A stretch of 64,000 bases of DNA from Glaciozyma antarctica PI12. Taxonomy: Eukaryota; Basidiomycota; Microbotryomycetes; Kriegeriales; Camptobasidiaceae. Each line of letters starts with the position of its first letter. Within the stretch, counting starts at the first letter, position 1. Shown here one piece after another: positions 1 through 10,867 of this stretch. The DNA is taken from assembly GCA_002917775.1 (NCBI GenBank), contig KZ627161.1, forward strand, positions 886,417 to 950,416, given 5' to 3'. The position numbers and the translations under genes were made by a program. The notes beneath the pieces were generated by a model that saw only the letters and a program-made list of their open reading frames with translations, did not search any database and was not told the DNA's origin.

Positions 1-38
1 TTGTCCTCCACCCCAACACCTTCAAATCTCCAACAACG

Positions 39-1700
39 ATGCCTCGTATTCCCTACAAGTCTCCGGCTCCCGGAACCAGCGTCATCGGCGACGCGATTCG
101 CGAGCGCAGGGGAGCTCGAGGACTCACTCCCCTGGACCAAGCTCTCCTCAACGCTCCGGAGATTGCTGTGCGTTGATCGAATGAGCAGGGACGAGGAGGG
201 GGAAGCTGATGCATTCGGCGTTCACAGAGTGGATGGAACTCTCTGCTGGGAGCTGTCAGGACCAAAAACAGTCTCCCAGATGATGTGCGGGAGCTCATGG
301 TGAGAACGGCCACAGCTCTGCTTTGTTCAAGCACTTGCTGACGGAACCTGCTTGTACAGATCCTGCGAGTAGCTGCTCGCAACTCGGCGGCATTCGAGTG
401 GATGCGTAGGTCCAGTTTCCCTGAGCTCGGGTTGGAGGTCGTGGAGCTGGGATCGCAGCTCGAGGAGGAATTGCGGGCTGACTGCCTCGCCTCGCAGACC
501 ACGCCCACGTCGGAGTCGATGCTGGACTCACGGCACCCCAGCTCTCCGTCATCCGCGACCTTCACACCACTCTCCCTCTACCCTCCTCCCCCGAACCCCT
601 CTCCGCCATCCAAGCTGCCGCTCTTCGTTTCGCCGACGCGTCCACCTTCTCCGTCGTAGTCCCCCAGGCCAAGCTGGACGAGCTCAAGACGTATCTCAAG
701 GACGATCAGCAGCTCCTCGAGGCTACCGCCGTCGTCGCGACCTACAACATGGTCTCGCGCCTCCTCGTCACTCTCGACGTTGGAGATATGGGCGAGCAGC
801 CCGTCGCTCTTCCGGAAACAACCGAAACGGAGCACGATGTCGAGGTCGAGGCTGGCGTCAAGCTTCACGTTCGCGTGGCGAAGAGGGACGGCAGCGCGCC
901 GTGGCTCGTCTTTGTCAACTCGCTCATGACGAACCAAAAAATGTGGGGCGAGGTTCTTCCTCGTCTTTCGAAGACCTACAACCTCCTCACATTCGACCAG
1001 CGTGGTCACGGCAAGGTGCGCTCTCACTCCTCGTCTCCCACACTCTCAAACTGACAGCCTTCCTCCGCAGTCTTCCACCCCCTCCACCCCCTCCACCCTC
1101 TCCCAACTCGCCAACGACATCTCCACCATCCTCTCGACCCTCGAGATCTCCACTCCTATCCACGCCATCATCGGCGTCTCCCAAGGCGGCGCCACCGCTC
1201 TCGCCTTCGCACACGGCCACAGCTCGCTCTACTCGCGCCTGATCGCCTGCGACACTCAAGCGACCTCCCCGGCTGCAAACTCCAAAGCCTGGGATGACCG
1301 AATCGCCCTCGCTCGCAAGGACGGCATGAAGCCCCTTGCGGACGTGACCGTTCCTCGGTGGTTCCCCGCCGGAAGCGAGTTTGTTGAAGGAGGACGCCGA
1401 GAGTCGTTCGTGCATGATATGGTCACTGGAACAGACGTAGAGGGATTCGTGGTCGGTGCGAGGGCGCTGCAGGGGTACGACGTCCTCCCTGGACTTGCGC
1501 AGGCGCTCGAGGGGAAGAAGGTGCTCCTGCTCGCGGGAGAGAGAGACGGAGCGCTGCCGGGAACGCTTAAGACGCTCAAGGAGACGCTGGAGAAGGACGG
1601 CGTCGAGGTTGCGTTCGATGTCGTGCCCGGGTGCGGTCATTTGCCGATGGTTGATGGACCCAAGGCGTGGCTCGACATCGTTTGCAAGTTTTTGGCGTAG
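39..1700 (+). CDS. 4-carboxymuconolactone decarboxylase / 3-oxoadipate enol-lactone hydrolase fusion
   Basis: Exons read as 39-167, 228-299, 360-405, 498-1015 and 1071-1700, giving 464 aa. The N-terminal ~180 residues are an AhpD-like carboxymuconolactone decarboxylase domain, with RTKNSLPDDVRELMILRVAA and the EWMHHAH helix. The C-terminal ~270 residues are an alpha/beta hydrolase with FDQRGHGK, the nucleophile elbow GVSQGG, an acid loop AGERDGA and the final His in CGHLP. By family knowledge these activities decarboxylate carboxymuconolactone and hydrolyse the enol-lactone to 3-oxoadipate, so one polypeptide would do both lower protocatechuate-branch steps. No organelle signal is apparent, so it is probably cytosolic. 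It converges with the muconate cyclase gene, with 70 bp between the stop codons. The start gives a natural decarboxylase N-terminus; the promoter lies outside the window. Confidence 0.88.
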
Positions 1701-1770
1701 ACCGTTGGACGCGCAACGAGATTGTGAAGACGACTGTACGGAAGAGCGAGAGAGGGATGAAGCACGATAG

Positions 1771-3317
1771 TTACGACAGCCAGACAGCGTGACTGGAGCC
1801 TACTGCGACCGTCTTCCCATCCTCCCCCTCCTCGACCAACCGCAACGCCGCAATCTCCTCCATCCGCTTCCCATCCCACTCGATCACCCAAATCCATCCA
1901 GTCCCCTCCTCGTCGTCCGTCAAAACGATCCAGTCCTTCGCAACGGGCGAGTCCTTCGCATGGAACGGGAACGTGTCGATCGCGTTCGCCTTTCCTCCGC
2001 TCGTTGGCGTCTCCCAGCGAGTAAGAGGCGCGTACGGGTCGTTGGAATGCACGTCGCCTTCCTCGCCGAGCGTGCCGTCCGCTGCCACGCGCCAGACGGA
2101 GACGTAGCCACGAGTGGCGCTCGTCTTGCCGCGGGTTGTCACGTAGAGGTACTGGCCGTCTTGGGAGAGACGAAGAGTGTCTCCGCGGTAGGAGAGACGA
2201 GTGGATTCTTTTTCTGTGGGAGGGTGAGGTGGTTAGGGTGCATTCTGGAGGACTGGGGGCGAGACGCACCTGGTGGGATCACAGAAAGGCGTTGGAGGTG
2301 GGAGAGCGAGTCCGAATTCACCTGGTACACGTCCACGTAGGAATCTGGGGGGAGAAAATTAGCGAATACTGGGTACGCTGGCGAGGAACGACGCACTGTG
2401 CTCAGTCACAGCGTAGAGCTTGCTGCCATCAGTCGAAGGAACGACGTGGCGAGGTCCATCATGTTCGCCGAAGGAGGGGCAGTTGGCAAGCAGATCCAGC
2501 GTTCCGTCTTCCTTGACGTCGTACATAAAAACAGAGTTGTGGCCCCTGCGGATTTGGTAGAATCTCAGTACCTCGCAGAAGGTTGAGGGGAGCGAGAACT
2601 GACAGATGAGGAACAAACGCTTGTTTGCGCACGCTGAGATCCACGCTGTGACTTCCGTACCTCTAATCACAGCTGTCGTTAGCTGCCGCTCTCAGAGAAG
2701 AACGAATAGAGCTCACCAGCGCCACCCTCGTCTTGTCCGCCTTCTCGAGCTCCTCCGCGGGGACATACAGCATCTCCTGCAGCTTGGCGCCAAAGCCTCC
2801 CGTCGCAGGATCAACCTCGTGCACTTCTCCCGTCGGTCCTCCAGCAGAATAAATACGAGGCTCATCTGGGGAGACCTGGATATAAGATGAGGTGGCAGCT
2901 GCGAAAGGGCGTCAGCTCTCCCTCAAACTGTCCTTCGCACGGAACTTGGCGCACTGATAGGTACCGTGTTGATCTTCTCCATTCCATCTCTGCCTCCTCC
3001 CACCACCTTCCAGGCGCTCAAGCTCGCCGGCAGTGCCCAAGTCGTCGCGTACGCGCGGTCGCGTTGGTGGTTGAGGGCTAGGAACTGATGAGGTCCTTCG
3101 CCGTTGATCTTGGAGTGGAGGGAGAGGGAGGAGGTGGCGGGGTTGAATGCGAGGAGGTAGAGGAAGACGGAGTTGAAGGAGCCTGACAAGAGGTAGTGGA
3201 CCTTGGAGGAGAAGGGTTGGAGGAGAGCGCTCGAGGGAGCGGGCTGCAGGAGCTGCCGTCAGCTGTTCGCTCTTCCTGTTTGGCTCCTCGTTAGCTACTT
3301 ACACACGATCCCAGCAT
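1771..3317 (-). CDS. 3-carboxy-cis,cis-muconate cyclase (7-bladed beta-propeller lactonase)
   Basis: Seven exons read as 3317-3303, 3243-2955, 2898-2717, 2662-2604, 2545-2397, 2344-2270 and 2213-1771, giving 403 aa. The product looks like the fungal lactonase-fold cycloisomerase that converts 3-carboxy-cis,cis-muconate to 3-carboxymuconolactone. Propeller-blade sequences recur: SVFLYLLAFNP, GPHQFLAL, ISPDEPRIYSAG-like, HSVDLSVRKQAFVPHLGHNS, SVFMYDVKEDG and GPRHVV. The first exon encodes only five residues (MLGSC), so the start depends on the GTAAGT donor at 3302. It diverges from the intradiol dioxygenase across 151 bp and converges on the decarboxylase/hydrolase gene, so substrate and product steps are adjacent. 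No secretion signal is seen. Family assignment is strong; substrate specificity is inferred from family and neighbours. Confidence 0.85.
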
Positions 3318-3468
3318 GTTCCTCTCTGCTGGTCTGGTCTGGTTGGTGTGTACGGGAGAAGGAAGACGCGCAAGAGCCGCGGCTTCGCTCTGACAAGTTC
3401 TCCAGGTTTTTGATCAAGCTTCGGTCCCCCAACGGCCCTTTGCTCCCCACCAAGACAACTCTCTCAGA
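3318..3468. promoter_or_regulatory. shared divergent promoter of cyclase and dioxygenase genes
   Basis: This 151-bp gap separates the two divergent start codons and must hold both core promoters. A perfect 10-bp palindrome, AGCCGCGGCT, lies at 3375-3384; its CCGCGG core resembles half-sites bound by fungal Zn2Cys6 regulators. Pyrimidine-rich tracts precede the dioxygenase start. Regulator identity is not visible from the sequence. Confidence 0.5.
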
Positions 3469-5074
3469 ATGGCCCGACTTTCCCTGCTCGCCCTCGTCGC
3501 CCTCGCCGCCGCCGGAGTCCAGGCTCACGAGGAGCCCTCGACCCCTGAAGCCGTCGCCAAGTACCGCCACCTTCAAGAGAGCGCGTACCACTGTGCTCCT
3601 CAGATCGCAGCTTACACCGCACAGCGCAAGCGTGATGTACGTCTCCCTTTGCAAGCACGGCACGGTGCAAGCCGGCAGAGGTTGGAGGGAGAGCTCAGGA
3701 GGAACGACGCCGCATATTCGTTGAGCCAATGGGAGTTGGATGAATGTGGGGAGCGAACGAAGGGATGAGGAATCAGGAAGACGTAGCAAGGGGTCTGTTG
3801 AGTGAGCGCAGGAGCTGACAGTCGTTCCCGTTACTTGCAGGCTCAGCAAGCCCTCGGCAACGCCCCCACGGATGCGTCGAGCATGTTCCTCAACGGCGCC
3901 TTCGAGACTGCTCAGGACGGAGGCAAGACCATCTTAAAGTGCTCTCCTTTGGAGGAGGCTAGTATTCGCAACCACACCTGCGTCTGTGAGTGGGAGATTT
4001 TGTTGCCGACCGTCTTCGAAGCTGACTTTCGATCTCGCTCGCAGTGTCGCCTGAGGTGACTCAAGGGCCTTACTACCACGTTGCTGGCCACCCTATTCGC
4101 CAGGTTCGTCGCTGCGGTGTTCTTGCGCTGCTACGAGTTCATGCTGACCCGGTGTTTGTTTAACAGAACATGGCCGAGGACCAGCTTGGACTTCTTTTCG
4201 TACGTTCTTTGGCAGCCTTACTCCTTCGGCACTTTCGCTAACCTCCAGCATTAGCTCATGGACGTTGGAGTGATCGACGTCAAGACCTGCCAACCCGTCC
4301 CCAACATTCTCGTGGACTTGTGGCACGCAAAGTGCGTTCCATCGCTCTCTCGCTCTTGCGAAGCTCTCCTGATCCAATTGTTCTCGTCAGCACGACCGGC
4401 CACTACGCCGGACACGCCGATCCTGACCCTGCGCTCGTCTGGGAGGGACCCGCCCACACTGGAATCCGCAAGGGCCTTCTCACCAAGTTCCCTCGCTGGA
4501 ACACCGAGGAGACGTGGTTGAGGGGAGCGTGGCCCACCAACAAGAACGGAGTGGCGCAGTACACTTCCATTTTCCCTGGATACTACACTGGACGCGCAAC
4601 CCGTACGCGCTCTCACTCTCGCTCTATGAAGGTTGGAGCTGATCGATATTTTCGCGCAGACGTCCACGTCAAGGTCCACACCGAGTGGGAGCCTCTCGCG
4701 AACGGAACCTTCACTTCCGGACGCCTCATCCACACCGGACAGCTCTTCGTCGAGGACAGCATCAACGAGGTCATCGACAAGGTGCGTCAATCTGCAGCTT
4801 CGCAACGAGAGCTCCACTAACAACTCGCGTCTCACAGCTCTCTCCCTACGATATCAACCCCATCAAGAACAAGTGGGGACGCACTCGCAACTGGGACGAC
4901 TCGCTCCAGATCTACCAGGAGTCGCACGCGAACGGCTACGGACCCACGTTCGACGTCCAGAAGATTGGCGGTGTGATCCAGCAAGGACTCATCGGCTACA
5001 TCACGATCGGTGTTGACCTTGAAAACGACTTTGATCGCTCGGCGACGCAGCAGAACGCTGGTTACACCGTGTAG
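3469..5074 (+). CDS. secreted intradiol ring-cleavage dioxygenase
   Basis: Eight exons read as 3469-3636, 3841-3985, 4045-4103, 4167-4199, 4255-4331, 4391-4602, 4660-4781 and 4838-5074, giving 350 aa. The N-terminus is a clear signal peptide (MARLSLLALVALAAAGVQA). The core carries the non-heme Fe(III) dioxygenase fold: GPYYHVAG supplies the first Tyr ligand, FPGYYTGRATHVHVKVH the second Tyr and the two His, and DLWHANTTGHYAGH is the usual intervening motif. Known relatives are extracellular fungal enzymes that cleave catechols or hydroxyquinol between the hydroxyls. This gene is therefore unlikely to be the cytosolic protocatechuate 3,4-dioxygenase, despite sitting beside two lower-pathway genes. 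The substrate is not determinable here. It shares a promoter with the cyclase. Confidence 0.9.
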
Positions 5075-5313
5075 GATTGCGGAGGTCGCAGGAGGGGTTT
5101 TTGAGTATATTCGACGGCGGTAGTGGCCGTTATCGATATAAATATCAATCATTTTGCCTCAATCATGTTGCTGCGAGCGATGTTGAGAGAGCGGAAGCGT
5201 GGTGAAGTACAGAAGCAAGTCGGCGAGCGAAGGAGCGCAGATCGGTCTGAGGAGCAGAAGGCCGGATCTCGGAAGCAGCAGTGCCAGCAGAGCTCCTGCC
5301 ATCCCTCAACACC

Positions 5314-5914
5314 TCATGACGACAGTCTCGTTCGCGCGAGCTCTACAGCCTCCCTCATAACCCCGTCCCTCCGTCCCCAGCTCACTGCCTCGAGCAGTTC
5401 CTCCCACCCTTTCACCCACTTCCGTTCCCGCTCCACCTTCTCGGGCCATTCGCTTGCCAGTCCTGCTTCTGATCCAGTGAGGGAGAAGAGCTCGAACGAG
5501 TATGTCGTCGAGGGGATGAAGGAGGGGTCCGAGGAGGTGAGGGAGGGGGATTTCTTGTGAGGTTGCTCGTCGGAGAGTTCGATAAGGTGATCCAGGTGGA
5601 GCGCTTGGCCTGCGATCAGACCCGCTGAGTAGGTAGTCAGCGTACAGCGAACAAGGTACAGCTGCTTAGACACCGCACCTTCCTCCCACGCTTCCCGCTC
5701 AGCCGCCTGTCTTGCGTGTCAGCTCAGGAGGCGTAGCATATTAGATGCGGACACGCCGTACCTGTGCAGCAGACTCGTCCTCCTCGATCCCACCCTTTGG
5801 AAGCACCCAACGATCCTTGTGCTTGCGAGATGAGACCAGCAGGAACGATGGTTCGTCCGCGAGCGAGCTGGTGGAGATACAAAGGCAGACAGCAACTTGG
5901 CGGGGCTTGACCAT
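5314..5914 (-). CDS. Nudix hydrolase, diphosphoinositol polyphosphate phosphohydrolase type (Aps1/Ddp1-like)
   Basis: Two exons, 5914-5762 and 5706-5314, give about 181 aa. The Nudix box spans the splice junction: GGIEEDESAAQ is followed by AAEREAWEEG, matching GX5EX7REUXEEXG. The start MVKPRQVAVCLCIS and the preceding WVLPKGG are typical of DIPP enzymes, as is the C-terminal EWPEKVERERKWV segment, a hallmark of the Aps1/Ddp1 subfamily. The family removes beta-phosphates from inositol pyrophosphates and cleaves diadenosine polyphosphates. An in-frame ATG at 5974 would add 20 residues; 5914 was chosen because it fits the family start. A 36-nt GT...AG stretch with a CTGAC branch-like core within exon 2 could be a further intron. 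Confidence 0.85.
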
Positions 5915-6148
5915 CGCTGGCCTGGCGATCGTGTAGCTTGGGTAGAAGTCGAGGTGAAGGGAGCAGACCAACATTCCCTCTCCTTCCGCTGTTGACCTTC
6001 TACACTCCTTCTACCTCCTCGTCCGTTCACCTCTCCCCCACCTCTTCAGCTTCGAGGAACCCAAGCCTGAGCTACCGCCTGAACCCCCTTTGCGATCAGC
6101 AAGCTCCCTCCTCTGCTCGGCCAGCCCTCGCCGCCCTCCTCCTCGACG

Positions 6149-8159
6149 ATGCCGACTCTCAAGCCACAGTCGTACGCCGGACTAGTCGAGCATGCCATCA
6201 AGGGACACGACGGCCGAGCTCTCGCGCAGCATTTCGACCTGCGAGACGCGCACGGAAGGTACCTTTACGAGAGCTTGCCTCTTCATGAGAACTCTCTCGA
6301 CTACGTGAGTTCCTCCGCTGAGCTGTGAAGAGGGGGAGGCTGCGCAGGGCCTGCGTACGGATTGAAAGCTAATGCACTTGCAGGGGAACCCCTCGTACAT
6401 TGACACCTACTTGAGGAAGCTCAAGTCTCCCTGGGCCGAAATGGCTACGCTCCACACTCAGGCTCTGATCGCGTTGAGCGTGAGCTGCTTCGGAGATACG
6501 GAGCTGTAGGGTGGAAGCTGATGCGAAGGCTGCGCAGGACAAGCGTATGGATCCCGTCACGCAGCGAGCGCGCTACGACGGGGACGCGATGGCGGCTTAC
6601 GCGAAGCAGCACGAGCTCACCAAGTGGGTTAGGAGCTTTGCGGCAATGATAAGGAGCTGATTTGGACTCCCACAGCATGCTCTACCGCTGGCTCATGTCT
6701 TCGTCCGCTCCGACGGGCTGGGTGCTTCCTCTGCTTTATGTCGTGTGCCGAGACCTTCGCAGAGTGGCGACGTTGGTGCGTGTTCTTCGCTTGTTTTCGT
6801 TTACATCGTCTCACATACTTCCAGGCGGACGAACAACGGGTAGCACGCGGCGAGAAGGCTCTAAAGCTCGAGGAGACGTCGCGCCTGCTTCAGAAGTGCT
6901 TCTCCGCCTGCTTGAACGACCGGTACGTGGTCCGTGTACAGCCAGGTTTGGTGGCTACTTACCAACTGTTTCTTCTCAGCTCTGTTGACGAGGCGATGTC
7001 GCGCAAGTACGGGACGCATTACCTGGCCGTGTTGCTCTTCAAGACCTATTTTCAAGTGAGCTCTCGCGCTTCTCGGCCTACTCAAATCTAAACCTCTTTA
7101 TGCAGCTCAAAGCAACTGCTCTCTGCCGCAACGTAATCAAGGGCATCGGCGCTGTCAACCTGTCAACTCCTCTCCAGAGCTTCCCTATCGCGCACCAAGT
7201 ACCGTGTCTCTCCCCCGCACCCATGATCCGTATACTGACATCCTTCCTTCTTGCAGGTATCATATAACTACTACATGGGCGTTTTCGCTTTCCTACGCGA
7301 GGACTACGTCGAAGCGGAAAGCAAATTCCTCGCCAGTCTGCAGTCCTGCCACGCCAAGTCAACACGGAATATCGAGTACGTAGCGTGCAGGCCTCTCCAA
7401 TGACTCGAAACTGAAGCCATTTTGCAGGCTCATCCTCGACTACCTCGTTCCCATCTTAATCCTTCGAGGCGTCCTTCCCTCACCAAAGCTCCTCCGCAAA
7501 TCCCGCAGTCGACTGGCGGAGCTGTACGGACCTTTCGTCGAGGCTTTCAGGACTGGGAACGTTGCGCTTTACGATCAGCAGCTGAAGCGAGGAGAGAAGA
7601 GGTTGATGCAGCGTGGGACGTACTTGGTCGTCGAGCGAGCGCGGGAGGGAGCTGTTCGGGCGCTGATGAAGGCTGCGTAGGTGTTCCTCCGCTCTCGAAG
7701 TCGTATCTTTGACTGATGCTCAATCCGCAGGTGGATCTTGGAGGGCAAGCCGGCGCGAGTGTCGGTCGACACGTTCCGGCAGTACTACGCGCGAGGAGCA
7801 GGGATCGATCTCGACGCGGAGGAGATGGAGTGTATTCTCGCAAATCTCGTGTACAAGGTAAGTCGTCACTGATTGTTGTTCGACGAAACACTCATGAGCT
7901 GTTACGCAGGGTCGTATCCGTGGCTACATCTCGCACGCTCACCAGCTGGTCGTCCTTTCAAAAGATCGACCCTTTCCTTGGTGAGCTGGCTCGCTCTCCT
8001 TTACTTCGCCACTTGGAGCTTACTTCGTGTTTCTTCTCGTGCAGGTACGCTCCGTTTGCAGATCGAGGCGAAGCTGCGAGGGTGGAGAGAGAAGCGAGGC
8101 AGCTCGCCGTTTCAACCAGGCAGGCGACAGCTGGGGTTCGGGCGATGGAAATCTCGTGA
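6149..8159 (+). CDS. PCI-domain protein, CSN12/Thp1 family
   Basis: The gene has about ten short exons. It starts MPTLKPQSYAGLVEHAIKGH and ends AVSTRQATAGVRAMEIS. The order of conserved blocks follows CSN12/PCID2 proteins: MLYRWLMSS, KKYGTHYLAVLLFKTYFQ-like, LKATALCRNVIKGIGAVN, VSYNYYMGVFAFLREDYVEA, LILDYLVPILILRGVLPS and the winged-helix GRIRGYISHAHQLVVLSK. Fungal relatives are Csn12 (COP9-associated) and Thp1 (TREX-2 mRNA export). The spacing and the LPS segment favour CSN12, but the paralogues are hard to separate by eye. The product should be nuclear/cytoplasmic and bind a Sem1/DSS1-like partner. It is the first of three tandem plus-strand genes. Confidence 0.8.
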
Positions 8160-8322
8160 TGAGCTGCTTGTAACGCAGCATAAACTTGTGAAAGAACTAG
8201 CACTTCAGAGGTCGACTGAGCAGAATTCCAGGAGGAGGACTGGAGGAGGCGAGGTCAACCCAGGCGCGCACGACCCCTCGCAGCTCTGCTTCTGCCCTCA
8301 CACTCCTCCCTCCCGACCCTCG

Positions 8323-10648
8323 ATGGATCAAGATCAACCACTCTCCCCGACCTCCCCAACGGATCCATCAGCAGACGTCAAGACGGACGCGGAACCGGCT
8401 GACCTCTGGTCCTCTATCCTTGACAGCGTCTCAGGGACACGCGGCGTCGTCACGAAGAACGTTATTGTGCTAGGTGCGTGACTCCTCGCCAGCTGAGGCA
8501 TCTTCTGGTAGACGCGAGTTACCCGGCACCATTACGGTGTCCTGGGAGCTCGAGGGTTGAGCTGGCCAGCAGGCCCTCATCGCGTGTATTTCAGCGGGAC
8601 GAGTTCGAACGCTTGCTAACGACGCACTCTTGGTGTAGGAACGCACAAGACTGGCAAATCCACGCTCATCTCACGACTCGCATCGCCTACGGGTGCTGCA
8701 CCAAACGCAGAGGAGGAGGTGACGACCGGTGGCTCGGAGGTGTTGGACTTGGGGTTGAGCTACAGTTTCCTCGACGTGGGGGACGAAGCGGATGAGGGTA
8801 TGTCAGCTCCTGTGTGTGGCAGAGTCTACGTGCTGATGAGGTGCGTACTGGGCAGAGACCGTGGCTCGGCTAGGCGTCTACCAGCTCCCCTCCCCTCTAC
8901 CGCCCTATCCTTCCCTTCTCCCACTCGCTCTCTCCAAAGCGACACTACTCGATTCGTTAGTGGTCATCGTGCTGGACTGGGAGAGGCCATGGCGGTTTCT
9001 GCGCGACTTGCAGGGCTGGATAGGCGTGCTCGATGGGGTGCTGAAGGTCCGGGGGACTGGAGAGGGCTGGGAAGGCGCCGAGGGACGGGAACGGCGTGAG
9101 TTTCCGGTTCGTCGTACAGTAGTTGTTGCTGATGCCTTCTGTGCAGTCGAGGCACACCTACGACACTATTTTGAGCCACCGACGACGGCCGCAGCGAGCG
9201 CAGGACCCAGCGCGTCTCAACTTGCCGACACGGACGCCCCTCTGCCGCCTGGAGTCTTGACGGATAACTTGGGACTCGGTATCGTGATCGTGTGCACAAA
9301 GGCGCGTGTGTTCTGATCTGCAGGGGGGAAGGAGCTGACGGCGACTCGAGCAGGCGGACCAGATCAACTCGCTCGAACGCGACAAGGACTTCAAGAATTA
9401 ACAATTCGACTACGTTCAGCAGAGCCTTCGGACGATAGCTCTTAAATGTGAGCCTGGACGATTTGGTTCAGGAGGAGCACGCTGACGAGAATTGCAGATG
9501 GCGCTGGTCTCTTCTTCACCTCGCACTCCCGTCCCACTTCCTTCGCCAAAGTCCGCGCCTACATCCTACATCGCCTCTTTTCTCAACCGTCTTCCACTGC
9601 TACAACCGCCGTCGCAGGCAGCGTGCCCTCCACTTCGGCCTCCGCCACCTCCCGCGCCTTCGCCTTCCCTCATCGAGCCAACGTCGTCGATCGCGATCAA
9701 GTCCTGGTTCCTGCTGGCTGGGACAGCTGGGGCAAGATTCGAATCCTGCGCGATCGCTTTGACGCCGATGCGGTGGGCAAGGGTTGGGATCTCGATATGG
9801 AGCGGGAGAAGGCTCGCTTGGCAGGGAGTGCACTGGACGAGGGGGAGAAGCTGGATGGGGAGGGCCGGAGAGTCATCAGTGCGATGCGGATGTACGAGGA
9901 TAATGTTGCTGATCTGGAAGGGGATGATCAAGTAAGCCGAGTTTCGGATCTCATCGTTTGCGCAAGTACTGATCGCTCACCTCTTTCGCAGCCTATCAAC
10001 ATGGCGAATCTGCGAGTCGAGGCGCAAGACGAGCAAGGCTTCCTCAAGACGCATTACGAGACGCTCCAGAAAGATCGGGAAAAAGATCCTCGAGCTGCTT
10101 TCGCTGCACGACCAAATTCTGGATCCGCGCAGAACGGCGTAGACTCGTCGCACGGCGCTTCGGTCGTCGGTCCGATGGCGAGTTCGAGCTCAAGCTTGCT
10201 GAGTGGGGAGAAGGCCTTGGAGCGGGATCCAGACGACGTGACAGCCCGTCTTGCGAAGATGGTTCGAAAGGTGAGCTCAGCTCTCGCTCGAGCGCCGTAG
10301 CTGCTGTTGCTGTTGCTGATTTCGTGATTGCTGCAGGACTCGTCGCAAGGAGCTCGCTCTCCCAACTCGCCCGCCTTCGCCTCCCCTCCCCTCGGCAGCA
10401 CTCCCAACGGCCCCACCTCTCCCTCCCTCGCTTCCTCCTCTACACCCGGCGCAGCGACAGGTGGCCAAGCGCAGAACGAAGTACTCGCCAACTTCTTTCA
10501 GTCGCTGCTCGCCGCGCGGACTACCGGAACGGGCGCCACACGGCCTGGAGGCGTCCAGAGTCTCAATCCTCCGCTGAGCTCGTCGCAAAGCAAGTCTCCG
10601 AGTGCGCCGGCGGGTCCTGGGAGGTCAAACTCGCAGACAGGGTCGTGA
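8323..10648 (+). CDS. cytoplasmic dynein light intermediate chain, with an in-frame TAA
   Basis: An N-terminal Ras-like fold carries a P-loop across an intron (VIVLG, then THKTGKSTLISRLAS). It is followed by GLSYSFLDVGDEADE, VVIVLDWERPW, QFDYVQQSLRTIALK, TSHSRPTSFAKVRAYILHRL and RDQVLVPAGWDSWGKI, all aligning with dynein LICs. The disordered C-terminus keeps the adaptor-binding helix EVLANFFQSLLAA, equivalent to the NFFNSLL helix that binds dynein adaptors. The subunit links dynein heavy chain to cargo adaptors. Reading the exon straight through meets TAA at 9399-9401, between KDFKN and QFDYVQQ, where relatives have a sense codon; no GT...AG pair avoids it. Family assignment is certain; whether this allele is intact is not. 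Confidence 0.85.
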
Positions 10649-10867
10649 GGAGAGGGAGTTTGAGGTTTGAGGTTGGGAGGGAATCAGCATTTGGTCATGT
10701 TCACGTTCGCTAGCTCTATACCCCGCGGATAAATCTATACCTCTTAAAGTACGGGAGATTGAGCTACTAGTGAGATCTCGCTTGCTGTCACAAGGCGTCC
10801 AGGAGCAAGTCACGTCGGGACTTCGCGAGCGAGCCTTGCTCTCCCTCCTCCCTTCCTCCACTTCGCC

